Origin: an uncultured Bacillota bacterium
Lineage (GTDB): Bacteria; Bacillota_I; Bacilli_A; RF39; UBA660
Assembly: GCA_905205665.1 (NCBI GenBank)
Contig: CAJLEF010000006.1
Span: 26,978 to 90,977 of the forward strand
DNA: 64,000 nucleotides
Direction: 5' to 3'
The position numbers and the translations under genes are program-made. Positions within the stretch are counted from its first letter, which is position 1. Each line of letters begins with the position of its first letter. Below, in pieces: positions 54,511 to 61,901 of this stretch. The notes below the pieces were generated by a model. The model worked only from the letters and a program-made list of their open reading frames with translations. It was not told the DNA's origin and did not search any database.

Positions 54511-55433
54511 AATTTAATTAATTGTTGATAATTGATTGGAAATCCCATTCTATCTAGTACTTTTTCGATAGAGATTGTTTTTAATTTATCAGCTAAAATT
54601 TGAATTTCATATTCCATCTCACTCATTAGTAAGAAAAAATCATCCTTACGAAGCATTTGTTTTAAAATTAAAACAATAGCAAATAAATCATTTTTTCCAT
54701 ATATATATTCCCCATTTAATTTAGGAATATGTAGTTGCTCATGATAAATTGTATCTTCAATGTCACGTTGAGCTCTATGGTCATACAAGATATCTTCATG
54801 AGCACATAGATTCCGAAAATTAGCTAAAATTGGTAAATAGACAATAAGCTGTTCAACACTGACACCAAAGTCTTTAGCTATTTCGGCTTGATTTTCAGGC
54901 TTTAAGATTTGATATAATTCACTAACGATTCCAAAAGACAAAATTTTGACCACAATCCAAAAAGGAATATAACCATATTTATCTATATAATGCATGGTAG
55001 CTTGATGTTGACCACCATTAATTCTAATTTGTCTTTTCATTTTTCTTAGTAAATCATCTACTTGTTTTCTTCTTTTTTTATCAGAAACAAAGTTTTTAGG
55101 ATTTAAATAATCTTCCTCACGAATACCATAATGTTTTGACATATTATAAGATGTTATACTTTTAATATTATTTTCAATAATTAGTAAGTTTTTAAAAATA
55201 ATATTGCGCATGTGTCTATCAAATTGGAACATCGCATATACTTCTTCAAAGGTTGTTCCCTCAATAAATTTTTTATTGCTGGCACTTTCCATAAAAAGCA
55301 TTCGATAACCATTAAAGAAAAAATAATTTTCACGAAGTAAAATATCTTCAGCTTCTTTTGTATCCGTAACAATAAGCCCTTTACCTTGCATAATGCTAAC
55401 TTGTTCTTCAAGAGTTTTGAATGTTTTCTGCAT
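54507..55433 (-). CDS. Abi_2/AbiD-AbiF family HEPN protein
   Basis: A 308-residue member of the Abi_2 (AbiD/AbiF-like) family, HEPN-fold proteins associated with abortive phage defence. Features: LLRENYFFFNGYR near residue 32, the FQFDRHMRNIIFKNLLIIENNIKS helix, WIVVKILSFG, and the HEPN ribonuclease motif FRNLCAHEDILYDHR (R-x4-H) near 225. The short R-N-x-x-A-H spacing is typical of Abi_2. Its stop overlaps the htrA start by 4 bases, so the two are co-translated, an unusual pairing. Anti-phage function is inferred from family only. Confidence 0.85.
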   Translation of the reverse strand: MQKTFKTLEEQVSIMQGKGLIVTDTKEAEDILLRENYFFFNGYRMLFMESASNKKFIEGTTFEEVYAMFQFDRHMRNIIFKNLLIIENNIKSITSYNMSKHYGIREEDYLNPKNFVSDKKRRKQVDDLLRKMKRQIRINGGQHQATMHYIDKYGYIPFWIVVKILSFGIVSELYQILKPENQAEIAKDFGVSVEQLIVYLPILANFRNLCAHEDILYDHRAQRDIEDTIYHEQLHIPKLNGEYIYGKNDLFAIVLILKQMLRKDDFFLLMSEMEYEIQILADKLKTISIEKVLDRMGFPINYQQLIKL

Positions 55434-55570
55434 CACATCGCCCCATATTCTGCAAACATTATATCACAAAGTACTTACTAATTGTAAAAAGTTTTCATGT
55501 CAACTTTGTTATGATTTTGTGAAAAAAAGGTGAAATTGTTTTATAATATTTTTTAAGAAAGGAGCTTGTT

Positions 55571-56536
55571 ATGCCCTCGATTGTTACTCATCATTTATTT
55601 GCCAAAGATGTTTTAGAAAGTCTACCCCATTCTATAAAAGAAACGGTTACACACAACATAGAAACATACTTAATATTTGCCCAAAGTTTTGATAATTTAT
55701 TTTATTATCATTTCTTATTTCCTATTACTGGTCAAAAAATAAGGCAATTAGGGATAGACGCTCAAAAATTAAAAACAGATATTTATTTTAAAAAAATTAT
55801 AGAAAATATCAAGAAAAAGCATTTAGAAAATAATGCCGAACTTTTAGCCTTTCTTTATGGTAGTGTCACCCACTACATCTTGGATTACCATTGTCATCCC
55901 TTTGTTTTTTATTATACAAATGATGTTAATTTAAATTTGAAATATCGCGGATTACACGAAAAAATGGAAGTAAATTTAGATGCCTACATGTTACAAAAAA
56001 AGTGGAATAAAAACTTAAAAGAAGAACAGTTAGCTAATATTCTTTTACCCAAAATAAAGTTTTCTAAAGAACTTAAATGTGTAATGGATAATGCTTATTT
56101 TCAAACATTTAACATTAAAAATATGGGGAATATTTATGAAAAGTCTGTTCAAAATGGGAACTTCATTCTAAAAAATTTTGTCACGGATAAAACAGGAATC
56201 AAGAAAAAACTTTATCGATTAAAGGACAACATTACTTTCTTTAGTAAACGCCGTTATGAATATTTAAGTTTTCATGTCACAGAAATAAATCGTAATTATT
56301 TAAATGAAAATCATGATTTATGGTTAAATCCTTGGAGTGGTAAAGAAAGCAACCAATCTTTTAATGATTTATATGAAGTGGCACTTAAAAAAGCAACAAA
56401 CACCATTAAAACTATTGATAGCTATTTTGCCAATAAAGGTTCTTTAAATGATGTTATGAACATTTTAAAAGATTATTCCTACTTATCTGGTATTTCTTGG
56501 CATGACAACAAGCCTCTTATTTACTCTAAAATTTAA
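55571..56536 (+). CDS. Zinc-dependent phospholipase C-like domain protein
   Basis: A 321-residue protein with a Zn_dep_PLPC-like start: MPSIVTHHLFAKDVLESL, FDNLFYYH near residue 40, and GSVTHYILDYHCHPFVFYY near 97, supplying a cluster of His and Asp ligands. It is longer than the paralogue at 24900 by about 80 C-terminal residues, and it has no signal peptide. Function unknown. AGAAAGGAG precedes the ATG, and a TATAAT lies at 55542-55547. Its 3' end overlaps cwlD tail-to-tail by 11 bases. Confidence 0.7.
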   Translation: MPSIVTHHLFAKDVLESLPHSIKETVTHNIETYLIFAQSFDNLFYYHFLFPITGQKIRQLGIDAQKLKTDIYFKKIIENIKKKHLENNAELLAFLYGSVTHYILDYHCHPFVFYYTNDVNLNLKYRGLHEKMEVNLDAYMLQKKWNKNLKEEQLANILLPKIKFSKELKCVMDNAYFQTFNIKNMGNIYEKSVQNGNFILKNFVTDKTGIKKKLYRLKDNITFFSKRRYEYLSFHVTEINRNYLNENHDLWLNPWSGKESNQSFNDLYEVALKKATNTIKTIDSYFANKGSLNDVMNILKDYSYLSGISWHDNKPLIYSKI

Positions 56537-57158
56537 GACTGCTAGCAATAATACTGGCTAAATTATCTATATAATTATCATCCAATAATTTTCTTCGTTC
56601 CTCTTCATTAGATAAGAAACCACATTCTATTAAAACGCCAGGCACTTTTAATTTCGAATACATATAGATAGTATTCGATATTTTTTTGGCTTCCCGATTT
56701 ACATTTAGAGCTTTATTAAAGTCATTTTGCATTTGAATGGCTAAATCTTTGTTTTCTTTAGTGTAAAACACTTGTGGTCCAGAATAACTTTTGTCTTCTA
56801 AATAGTTTAAATGAATAGAAATATAATAATTAGCGCCACTTTCATTTATTCTCCGAATACGATGATCAAAATCACTTTTTTTACGTCTATTAACTTCCGG
56901 ACTTGCTAAATCATAATCGCCGTCCCTTGTAAGTAAAACTGTTATATTTTTCTGTTCTAATTTTTCTTTTACTTTAAGAGCAATCTTCAAATTAATATCT
57001 TTTTCTTTAATGTCATTTATCACTGTTCCTGGATCAACTCCACCATGACCAGGATCTAAAATAACAATGTTCTGCAACTTCTTTTCCGTGGCAAAAGTAA
57101 CATTAAAAGAACAAAAAAGTAATAAAAACAAAAATAAACAAATATAATTCTTTTTCAT
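56526..57158 (-). CDS. cwlD: Spore cortex amidase CwlD
   Basis: N-acetylmuramoyl-L-alanine amidase that with PdaA forms muramic-delta-lactam in spore cortex. The 210-residue product has a signal peptide (KKNYICLFLFLLLFCSFNVTFA), ILDPGHGGVDPGT near residue 34, ISIHLNYLEDKS with zinc histidine, and VLIECGFLSNEEE near 178. The rpsI-cwlD position matches truA-rplM-rpsI-...-cwlD in Bacillus, which supports the name over a generic amidase. No clear ribosome site or sporulation promoter was found in the 74-base upstream gap. Confidence 0.82.
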   Translation of the reverse strand: MKKNYICLFLFLLLFCSFNVTFATEKKLQNIVILDPGHGGVDPGTVINDIKEKDINLKIALKVKEKLEQKNITVLLTRDGDYDLASPEVNRRKKSDFDHRIRRINESGANYYISIHLNYLEDKSYSGPQVFYTKENKDLAIQMQNDFNKALNVNREAKKISNTIYMYSKLKVPGVLIECGFLSNEEERRKLLDDNYIDNLASIIASSLKF

Positions 57159-57182
57159 ACTTTATTTTACGTTTGCAACTAC

Positions 57183-57210
57183 AAAAAAAGCCCACTTTTG
57201 TGAACTTTTT
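57183..57210 (-). terminator. Terminator of the rplM-rpsI operon
   Basis: Minus-strand stem AAAAGTTCAC / GTGGGCTTTT (GU pairs) with an AAAA loop and a run of T. Confidence 0.75.
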
Positions 57211-57232
57211 GACATTTTTTAAAAAGAAAATA

Positions 57233-57649
57233 TTAACGTTTGCTGAATTGAGGAGCACGACGAGCTTTTTTAAGACCATATTTTTTACGTTCTTTAACTC
57301 TTGGGTCTCTTGTAATCATACCAGCTGGTTTTAAGATTTTACGATAAGCAGTATCTGCAGTTTGATCAGTATTAGCATCAAATTTTAATAAAGCCCTTGT
57401 AATACCTAAACGAATAGCACCAGCTTGTCCAGCGTATCCTCCACCTTTTACATTAACTTCGATATCAAAACGATTTTCGTTATTTGTTAATGTTAAAGGT
57501 TGTTTTAAGTCTAAAACCAAAATTTTATCAGGCATGTATTCATTAACATCTACACCATTAATTGTAATATTTCCTGTACCACTTGTTAAAGTTACTTGTG
57601 CAGTTGCACGTTTTCTTCTACCAATAGCACTCCATGTTTGTTTAGCCAT
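57233..57649 (-). CDS. rpsI: 30S ribosomal protein S9
   Basis: Small-subunit protein whose C-terminal tail reaches the P-site tRNA. The 138-residue product has GRRKRATAQVTL near residue 10, GGGYAGQAGAIRLGI and the universal tail RKKYGLKKARRAPQFSKR. Twelve bases downstream of rplM. Confidence 0.98.
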   Translation of the reverse strand: MAKQTWSAIGRRKRATAQVTLTSGTGNITINGVDVNEYMPDKILVLDLKQPLTLTNNENRFDIEVNVKGGGYAGQAGAIRLGITRALLKFDANTDQTADTAYRKILKPAGMITRDPRVKERKKYGLKKARRAPQFSKR

Positions 57650-57661
57650 AAATTATCCTCC

Positions 57662-58093
57662 TTAATCTACTTTCAATTCTTCTGGTTTTTGAGCTGTTTG
57701 TTTATGATTTTCATCACGATAAACAAATAACTTTTTACCCATTTGTCTTCCTAAGCGTCCATGAGGAAGCATTCCTTTAACAGCACGTTCCATCATTTCT
57801 TCAGGATAATTTTGAAGCATTGTACGAGCATTACGTTCTCTTAAGCCTCCTGGAAATCCAGAATGGTTATAATACATTTTGTCTTCTAACTTGTTTCCAG
57901 TTAAACGAACTTTAGATGCATTAACAATAATAACATAATCTCCACAGTCAACGCTTGGTGTATAAGTAGGTTTATGTTTACCTCTTAAAATAGTAGCAGC
58001 TTTACTAGCTACACGACCTAATGTTTTTCCTTCGGCATCAATTACATACCATTTACGGTCAACATTTTCTTTTTTTTGTAAAAATGTACTCAT
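57662..58093 (-). CDS. rplM: 50S ribosomal protein L13
   Basis: Early-assembly large-subunit protein. The 143-residue product starts MSTFLQKKENVDRKWYVIDA and contains TLGRVASKAATILRGKHKPTY and MLPHGRLGRQMGKKLFVY. The start follows AAAGGAAAG; an ATG six codons upstream lies on that ribosome site. Transcribed from a strong promoter with a leader of about 75 bases. Confidence 0.97.
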   Translation of the reverse strand: MSTFLQKKENVDRKWYVIDAEGKTLGRVASKAATILRGKHKPTYTPSVDCGDYVIIVNASKVRLTGNKLEDKMYYNHSGFPGGLRERNARTMLQNYPEEMMERAVKGMLPHGRLGRQMGKKLFVYRDENHKQTAQKPEELKVD

Positions 58094-58179
58094 AATATTC
58101 TTTCCTTTCATCTAATCTTCTTAAAATCCACTTTCCCACGGCAAACTTCTTAAAGATAAAATAAAATGTACCGATTAAA

Positions 58180-58208
58180 ATTATATGCGATTAAATGGTT
58201 ATTGTCAA
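58180..58208 (-). promoter_or_regulatory. Consensus SigA promoter and leader of rplM-rpsI
   Basis: TTGACA (58203-58208), 17-base spacer, TATAAT (58180-58185): a perfect match on the minus strand. The leader to rplM (about 58094-58173) carries AAGAAGTTTGCCGTGGGAAA and could be an L13-type autoregulatory leader, a class known upstream of rplM in Firmicutes; the fold is unverified. Confidence 0.9.
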
Positions 58209-58256
58209 ATAAAAAAATCGAATAATATCAATAGTTAACATTTTTCTTGTTAATTT

Positions 58257-58979
58257 TTAATATTTTACTTCTTTTAAATATAATCCTTGTGGCTCTGCTA
58301 CCATAAATTGAACTTTCTGTGTTGGATTAGAAAGTGAAAAAGAAATGTCTTCAAAAGATATTTTATTAAAACCAACTTCTAATAAAGCCCCAACAATATG
58401 TCTTACCATATAGCGATAAAAACCTGTTCCACGTAATGTAAAATAATAGTAATTTCCTTGTTTTTTTATTTTAATATCGTAAATAGTTGTTTCGTAATTA
58501 TCTCTAAAACCACTGACATAGTTATTAAAGGAATGTGTACCTAAAAATAATTTAGATGCTTTTTTCATTTTTCGCAAGTCTGGCTTTTGATAAATATAGG
58601 TGACATAATCGCTTAAAAAAGGATCTTTTTCACCATAATAAGCTTTATATACATAAGTTTTTTCTTTGGCACTATAACGAGCATGAAAAGTGTCATCCAC
58701 ATTTTGAATACGTAAAACAGATACATAAGGATTTAATAACCTATTCATAACATACTTTAATTTAGATAAAGTAATATCCATATCTAAATCAAATGAAATA
58801 GCTTGACCTAAAGCATGAACTTTTCGGTCTGTTCGTCCAGCTCCTTTTATTTCTACTTTTCGTTTGGCAATTATAGAAAGAACATTTTCTACTTCATTTT
58901 GCACACCTTTACCATTATTAAGCCTTTGAAAGCCCTCAAATTTACTTCCATCATATTTTATTATGGCTAAATATCTCAT
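58257..58979 (-). CDS. truA: tRNA pseudouridine38-40 synthase
   Basis: Modifies the anticodon stem-loop of many tRNAs. The 240-residue product has IKYDGSKFEGFQRL near residue 6, catalytic aspartate in GAGRTDRKVHALGQ near 52, HARYSAKEKTYVYK, and RGTGFYRYMVRHIVGAL. Length is typical. It overlaps the upstream EcfA2-like gene by 4 bases, the order found in Firmicutes where ecfA1-ecfA2-ecfT precede truA. Confidence 0.96.
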   Translation of the reverse strand: MRYLAIIKYDGSKFEGFQRLNNGKGVQNEVENVLSIIAKRKVEIKGAGRTDRKVHALGQAISFDLDMDITLSKLKYVMNRLLNPYVSVLRIQNVDDTFHARYSAKEKTYVYKAYYGEKDPFLSDYVTYIYQKPDLRKMKKASKLFLGTHSFNNYVSGFRDNYETTIYDIKIKKQGNYYYFTLRGTGFYRYMVRHIVGALLEVGFNKISFEDISFSLSNPTQKVQFMVAEPQGLYLKEVKY

Positions 58980-59620
58980 GCTACACCTCGATATATGGCT
59001 TTTAAAGTTTCATTGAACGTTATTTCATGGTCAATTTCATAGCCACATTCTTCTAAATATTTAATAATTTCGACAGTATGTGGCATTGGCACATACTTAT
59101 AAATTTCTTCGTTATAAAAATCTGTGATTAATTTGCATTTTTCATTTTTTGTAAATAAATAAAATTCTTTTACTGTTTCGCATATAAAGTTCATATCATT
59201 CTCAATTAAAACGATTTTTACTTTTTGTATATATATTAAGTTACGTAAAAGTCTTCTAAAATAATCTTTCTCTTCATTAATCATATCTCTAAAAAAATAT
59301 TCACATATAATAATTTTTGATTTTAAAAGTAAAACTTCAACTAAATATATTTTTTTTAATTCTAAAGGAGTTAAATATTTTAATGATTCAGTTAAAATAC
59401 TCTCTTTTAGTTTCACAAGTTTAAAAAGTTTGATGATTTTATCACTTGAAGCATGAGTATTATTTTTTAAATACTCTTCTACACTTATCAAAGACGTCAC
59501 TTTATTATCTAAAATAAAACCTTTTTCTAAAGATGATTTGGCATTCCTAAAATGCGATTTGAAATTTACAAAAACCGTAAAATTATCTTCTTTTAAAAAA
59601 GACGTCAGATTGATGGCCAT
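58976..59620 (-). CDS. Degenerate EcfA2-like protein (no Walker motifs)
   Basis: A 214-residue protein aligned by eye with the C-terminal two-thirds of EcfA2. The stretch SLKYLTPLELKKIYLVEVLL stands where LSGGQxRRVAIAxVL is expected, SKIIICEYFF replaces the Walker B LVLDEPT, VKIVLIENDMNFICETVKEF replaces the H-loop segment, and the tail MPHTVEIIKYLEECGYEI resembles the family LPQVxxLxxxLxxxG end. No P-loop is visible. The frame is open and overlaps truA and the next upstream gene. ATPase activity is unlikely; the call rests on position and weak similarity. Confidence 0.55.
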   Translation of the reverse strand: MAINLTSFLKEDNFTVFVNFKSHFRNAKSSLEKGFILDNKVTSLISVEEYLKNNTHASSDKIIKLFKLVKLKESILTESLKYLTPLELKKIYLVEVLLLKSKIIICEYFFRDMINEEKDYFRRLLRNLIYIQKVKIVLIENDMNFICETVKEFYLFTKNEKCKLITDFYNEEIYKYVPMPHTVEIIKYLEECGYEIDHEITFNETLKAIYRGVA

Positions 59621-60261
59621 AACGATTCCTCCAAGTCTTCTTTATTATAACAAATTTTATGTGATAATCCGTAATATCCTAACTGTTTTGATAAATTAAC
59701 ATAAAAAGGAATAGAATAGCCTAATAATTTCATTAATTTTTCTTCTTTTAAAACAGATTCTGTTGCTCCCTCTATAGCAATTTTATTATTTTTAAGAACA
59801 TATAAATAATTAAAATAGATTGTTTGTTCAATGTTCTTAGTTACATAAAATATTTTTATATTTTTAACTTTTAAAAAATTTAAAAACAATATGAAATCTT
59901 CATTATTGAGATTTAGTTCATCACAAAACAGAAAATCCGGAATATTCTTTATTTTAGTCCATAAGGCATATTTATAATCGTCAGGTTCTTTAAAAAATTT
60001 TTTTAAAAAAGAAATCGTTTCTTCATCATAATTTTGAATATCTATATTTTGGAAAAGTAGACGTTCTTTTAAATAAAAAGATACTGTACCATTCGTGGCA
60101 TAATTTTTGTTTTTTAATAGTGATTTTAAAAGCATAGTTTTTCCAGAGCCACTTTCCCCTAAAAGACAACAAGACGTCTGTAAATCGATATTTAAATTTT
60201 CTATCATGGTTAAACCATGAAAAACCAAATTATAATTTACTGCTACGAAGTACTTTTCCAT
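59605..60261 (-). CDS. Degenerate EcfA1-like ABC ATPase
   Basis: A 218-residue ABC-ATPase relative. Walker A is present (LLGESGSGKTMLLKSLL near residue 33) and a Walker B-like DFLFCDELNL remains, but the LSGGQ signature is missing and the H-loop histidine appears replaced (FYVTKNIEQ). The C-terminus (AIEGATESVLKEEKLMKLLGYSIPFY-type ending) follows EcfA1 closely. At 218 residues it is about 60 shorter than EcfA1. It overlaps the next gene by 16 bases. The start is an ATG behind a weak site; a GTG three codons upstream is possible. Confidence 0.6.
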   Translation of the reverse strand: MEKYFVAVNYNLVFHGLTMIENLNIDLQTSCCLLGESGSGKTMLLKSLLKNKNYATNGTVSFYLKERLLFQNIDIQNYDEETISFLKKFFKEPDDYKYALWTKIKNIPDFLFCDELNLNNEDFILFLNFLKVKNIKIFYVTKNIEQTIYFNYLYVLKNNKIAIEGATESVLKEEKLMKLLGYSIPFYVNLSKQLGYYGLSHKICYNKEDLEESLWPSI

Positions 60262-60299
60262 ATTGATCACTAACTATAGTTTAACGAAAAAAAAAGCAA

Positions 60300-60334
60300 A
60301 AAAAAAGAGCAAATCGTCAAAATTCGCCTTTTTA
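60300..60334 (-). terminator. Terminator of divIC
   Basis: Minus-strand imperfect stem AAAAGGCGAAT...ATTTGCTCTTTT followed by a long T-run, overlapping the divIC stop codon. Confidence 0.75.
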
Positions 60335-60634
60335 TTCATCTTTTGTAGGCATTTTTATGATAAACTCACCAGGTAAGCTATACATATACTTTTCTCTGGC
60401 ATAACGAGCCACATATTCCGAGTCATGTAGCTTTGTCACTTCACTATTTAAACTTTCTTCTTCCGCAAGTAGTTCATCGTAATAATTATTTAAATTTTGT
60501 ATTTCTGTTTTATTGGATACTATAGAAATCCAATCTTGAAAAATCTGAATGATAGACAAAGATACTACCACCACAAGAGCAATCGTTAAAAGAAAGAATC
60601 TTTTTTTCGCTTTAGAAAGTGTTTTCTTTTGCAA
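60332..60634 (-). CDS. divIC: Septum formation initiator DivIC (FtsB-like)
   Basis: Bitopic division protein that assembles with FtsL and DivIB. The 100-residue product has a basic cytoplasmic start, a membrane helix (about residues 13-35), a coiled coil (NLNNYYDELLAEEESLNSEV) and the family motif YVARYAREKYMYSLPGEFI near 75. The start is a TTG 7 bases after AGGG. It has its own vegetative promoter, separate from the sporulation genes just upstream. Confidence 0.92.
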   Translation of the reverse strand: MQKKTLSKAKKRFFLLTIALVVVVSLSIIQIFQDWISIVSNKTEIQNLNNYYDELLAEEESLNSEVTKLHDSEYVARYAREKYMYSLPGEFIIKMPTKDE

Positions 60635-60659
60635 ATACCATCCCTACTTTCTATGCGAG

Positions 60660-60688
60660 ATTATATCATTCTTTCTATTTTTTTACAA
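60660..60688 (-). promoter_or_regulatory. SigA-type promoter of divIC
   Basis: TTGTAA (60683-60688), 17-base spacer, TATAAT (60660-60665), overlapping the end of yabQ. This would let divIC be expressed in growing cells independently of yabPQ. Confidence 0.75.
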
Positions 60689-60980
60689 TTTTAAGGATGG
60701 AATTTTTTGAAACATTGACATTTTTTGACAGGTAACCATATAAGGCAAAACCAAAGAGAACAAAGAAAACAAAATAAATATGAACAACGCCATCGTTTAG
60801 ATAATAAAGGAGAAGTAGATACATTAAAGTAATATCTACTATAAAAAGAAACGTAGTAAGATATTTAAGCCAATTCGGATAAGTATCGGTTAATTTAAAA
60901 TGAAAATTGGTTAAAACATGAAAGAAAAAACCAAAACAAAAGGAAGCAAAAAAAGATAAAAGTTGAATAACTTCATTCAT
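60675..60980 (-). CDS. yabQ: Spore cortex protein YabQ
   Basis: Membrane protein of the forespore outer membrane needed for cortex formation in Bacillus. The 101-residue product has four hydrophobic segments with the opening NEVIQLLSFFASFCFGFFFHVL and a LKYLTTFLFIVDITLMYLLLLYYL stretch typical of YabQ, but it is about half the length of Bacillus YabQ (about 210), lacking its basic C-terminus. Placement between yabP and divIC is conserved and supports the call. Its start overlaps the yabP stop by one base. Confidence 0.75.
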   Translation of the reverse strand: MNEVIQLLSFFASFCFGFFFHVLTNFHFKLTDTYPNWLKYLTTFLFIVDITLMYLLLLYYLNDGVVHIYFVFFVLFGFALYGYLSKNVNVSKNSILKIVKK

Positions 60981-61270
60981 TATTTAAATAATTTAGCCAT
61001 AAAACTTTCTTCTTTTGGCTTTGTTCCTGTTTTTTCTAAATATTGATAACTATTTATTTTTCCTTTTATTTTTACATTCCCGTCATGAGTATCTAGTTTT
61101 AATAGTTCTAAGTTGCTTCCTTTTAAAAGTAATGTTCCCATCGTTGTTTCCAGTAAGAATTCTTCATGGTCAAAACTTGTTATTTTTTTAACACCCGTTA
61201 AATATATTTCTCGTCTATCAATAATTTTTACTTCATGACTACTTGAAACTAACTGTGGAACACTATCCAT
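60980..61270 (-). CDS. yabP: Sporulation protein YabP
   Basis: Small protein required for spore cortex assembly in Bacillus, under SigE there. The 96-residue product contains SSSHEVKIIDRREIYLTGVKKITSFDHEEFLLET and TTMGTLLLKGSNLELLKLD, the YabP/YqfC family pattern. The ATG follows GGGTGATAAT. It is directly downstream of the spoVG terminator and has its own sporulation-like promoter. Length is typical (about 100). Confidence 0.88.
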   Translation of the reverse strand: MDSVPQLVSSSHEVKIIDRREIYLTGVKKITSFDHEEFLLETTMGTLLLKGSNLELLKLDTHDGNVKIKGKINSYQYLEKTGTKPKEESFMAKLFK

Positions 61271-61284
61271 ATTATCACCCAATA

Positions 61285-61311
61285 AAGCATATGAACTTAA
61301 AAATAATTTAT
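61285..61311 (-). promoter_or_regulatory. SigE-like promoter of yabPQ
   Basis: ATA (61309-61311), 15 bases, CATATGCTT (61285-61293). Fourteen bases including GGGTGA separate the -10-like box from the yabP ATG, closely matching the yabG, sleB-like and LysM-amidase arrangements. Confidence 0.5.
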
Positions 61312-61314
61312 ACC

Positions 61315-61341
61315 TTAAAAAAACTAGGAACCCCTAGTATT
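61315..61341 (-). terminator. Terminator of spoVG
   Basis: Stem ACTAGG-GGTT-CCTAGT followed by seven T on the minus strand. Confidence 0.85.
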
Positions 61342-61342
61342 T

Positions 61343-61603
61343 TTATTCTTCAGCTTTATTATAAGCATCTAATACAGCGTTTGTAAATTCAGTACGTACA
61401 TCTGGATTAATTGGATGACATACATCTTTATATTCACCAGTAGCAGTTTTTCTACTTGGCATAGCTATAAATAGACCGTTATCTCCTTCAATTATTCTAA
61501 TATCATGAATGGCAAATGAATCATCTAATAATACAGATGCAATTCCTCTCAATCTTGAATTTTCTTTCGTAATTTTACGAACACTTACAGATGTAATCTT
61601 CAT
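61343..61603 (-). CDS. spoVG: Septation/regulatory protein SpoVG
   Basis: Small nucleic-acid-binding regulator of sporulation, division and envelope genes. The 86-residue product has MKITSVSVRKI, RLRGIASVLLDDSFAIHDIRIIEGDNGLFIAMPSRK near residue 18-53 and CHPINPDVR, all diagnostic. GGAGAG precedes the ATG. It has its own vegetative-looking promoter. Confidence 0.97.
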   Translation of the reverse strand: MKITSVSVRKITKENSRLRGIASVLLDDSFAIHDIRIIEGDNGLFIAMPSRKTATGEYKDVCHPINPDVRTEFTNAVLDAYNKAEE

Positions 61604-61646
61604 AATATTCTCTCCTTCTAAAGTTATCTCTAACTTATGCTTTTAT

Positions 61647-61674
61647 TTTATAACGAACCAAAGGGCGATTTCAA
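61647..61674 (-). promoter_or_regulatory. Promoter of spoVG
   Basis: TTGAAA (61669-61674), 16-base spacer, TATAAA (61647-61652). In Bacillus spoVG uses SigH; no SigH-type motif was seen here. Confidence 0.65.
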
Positions 61675-61679
61675 GACTT

Positions 61680-61892
61680 TTACGCAAAGTTTACAACGAC
61701 ATCGCCAATTATAACATCTGAATAATTAAAGCTTTTTTGCGTACCATCTATTAATACAGTAAAAACATATGGATATAATCCCGAAACAATCCCATAATAT
61801 TCATAATTTTTATTACGCATACCATACACATCTATTTTAACATTTTTATTTAGGTATTTTTTCATATTTTCTCTCACAATATCTAAATTCAT
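61680..61892 (-). CDS. veg: Veg family protein
   Basis: A 70-residue Veg (DUF1021) protein: MNLDIVRENMKKYLNKNVKIDVYGMRNKNYEYYGIVSGLYPYVFTV-type beta-barrel sequence. In Bacillus it is abundant and affects biofilm regulation and spore outgrowth, molecular role unsettled. It is 9 bases after yabG, the conserved yabG-veg order. Slightly shorter than the usual 85. Confidence 0.9.
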   Translation of the reverse strand: MNLDIVRENMKKYLNKNVKIDVYGMRNKNYEYYGIVSGLYPYVFTVLIDGTQKSFNYSDVIIGDVVVNFA

Positions 61893-61901
61893 TGTCCCTC
61901 C

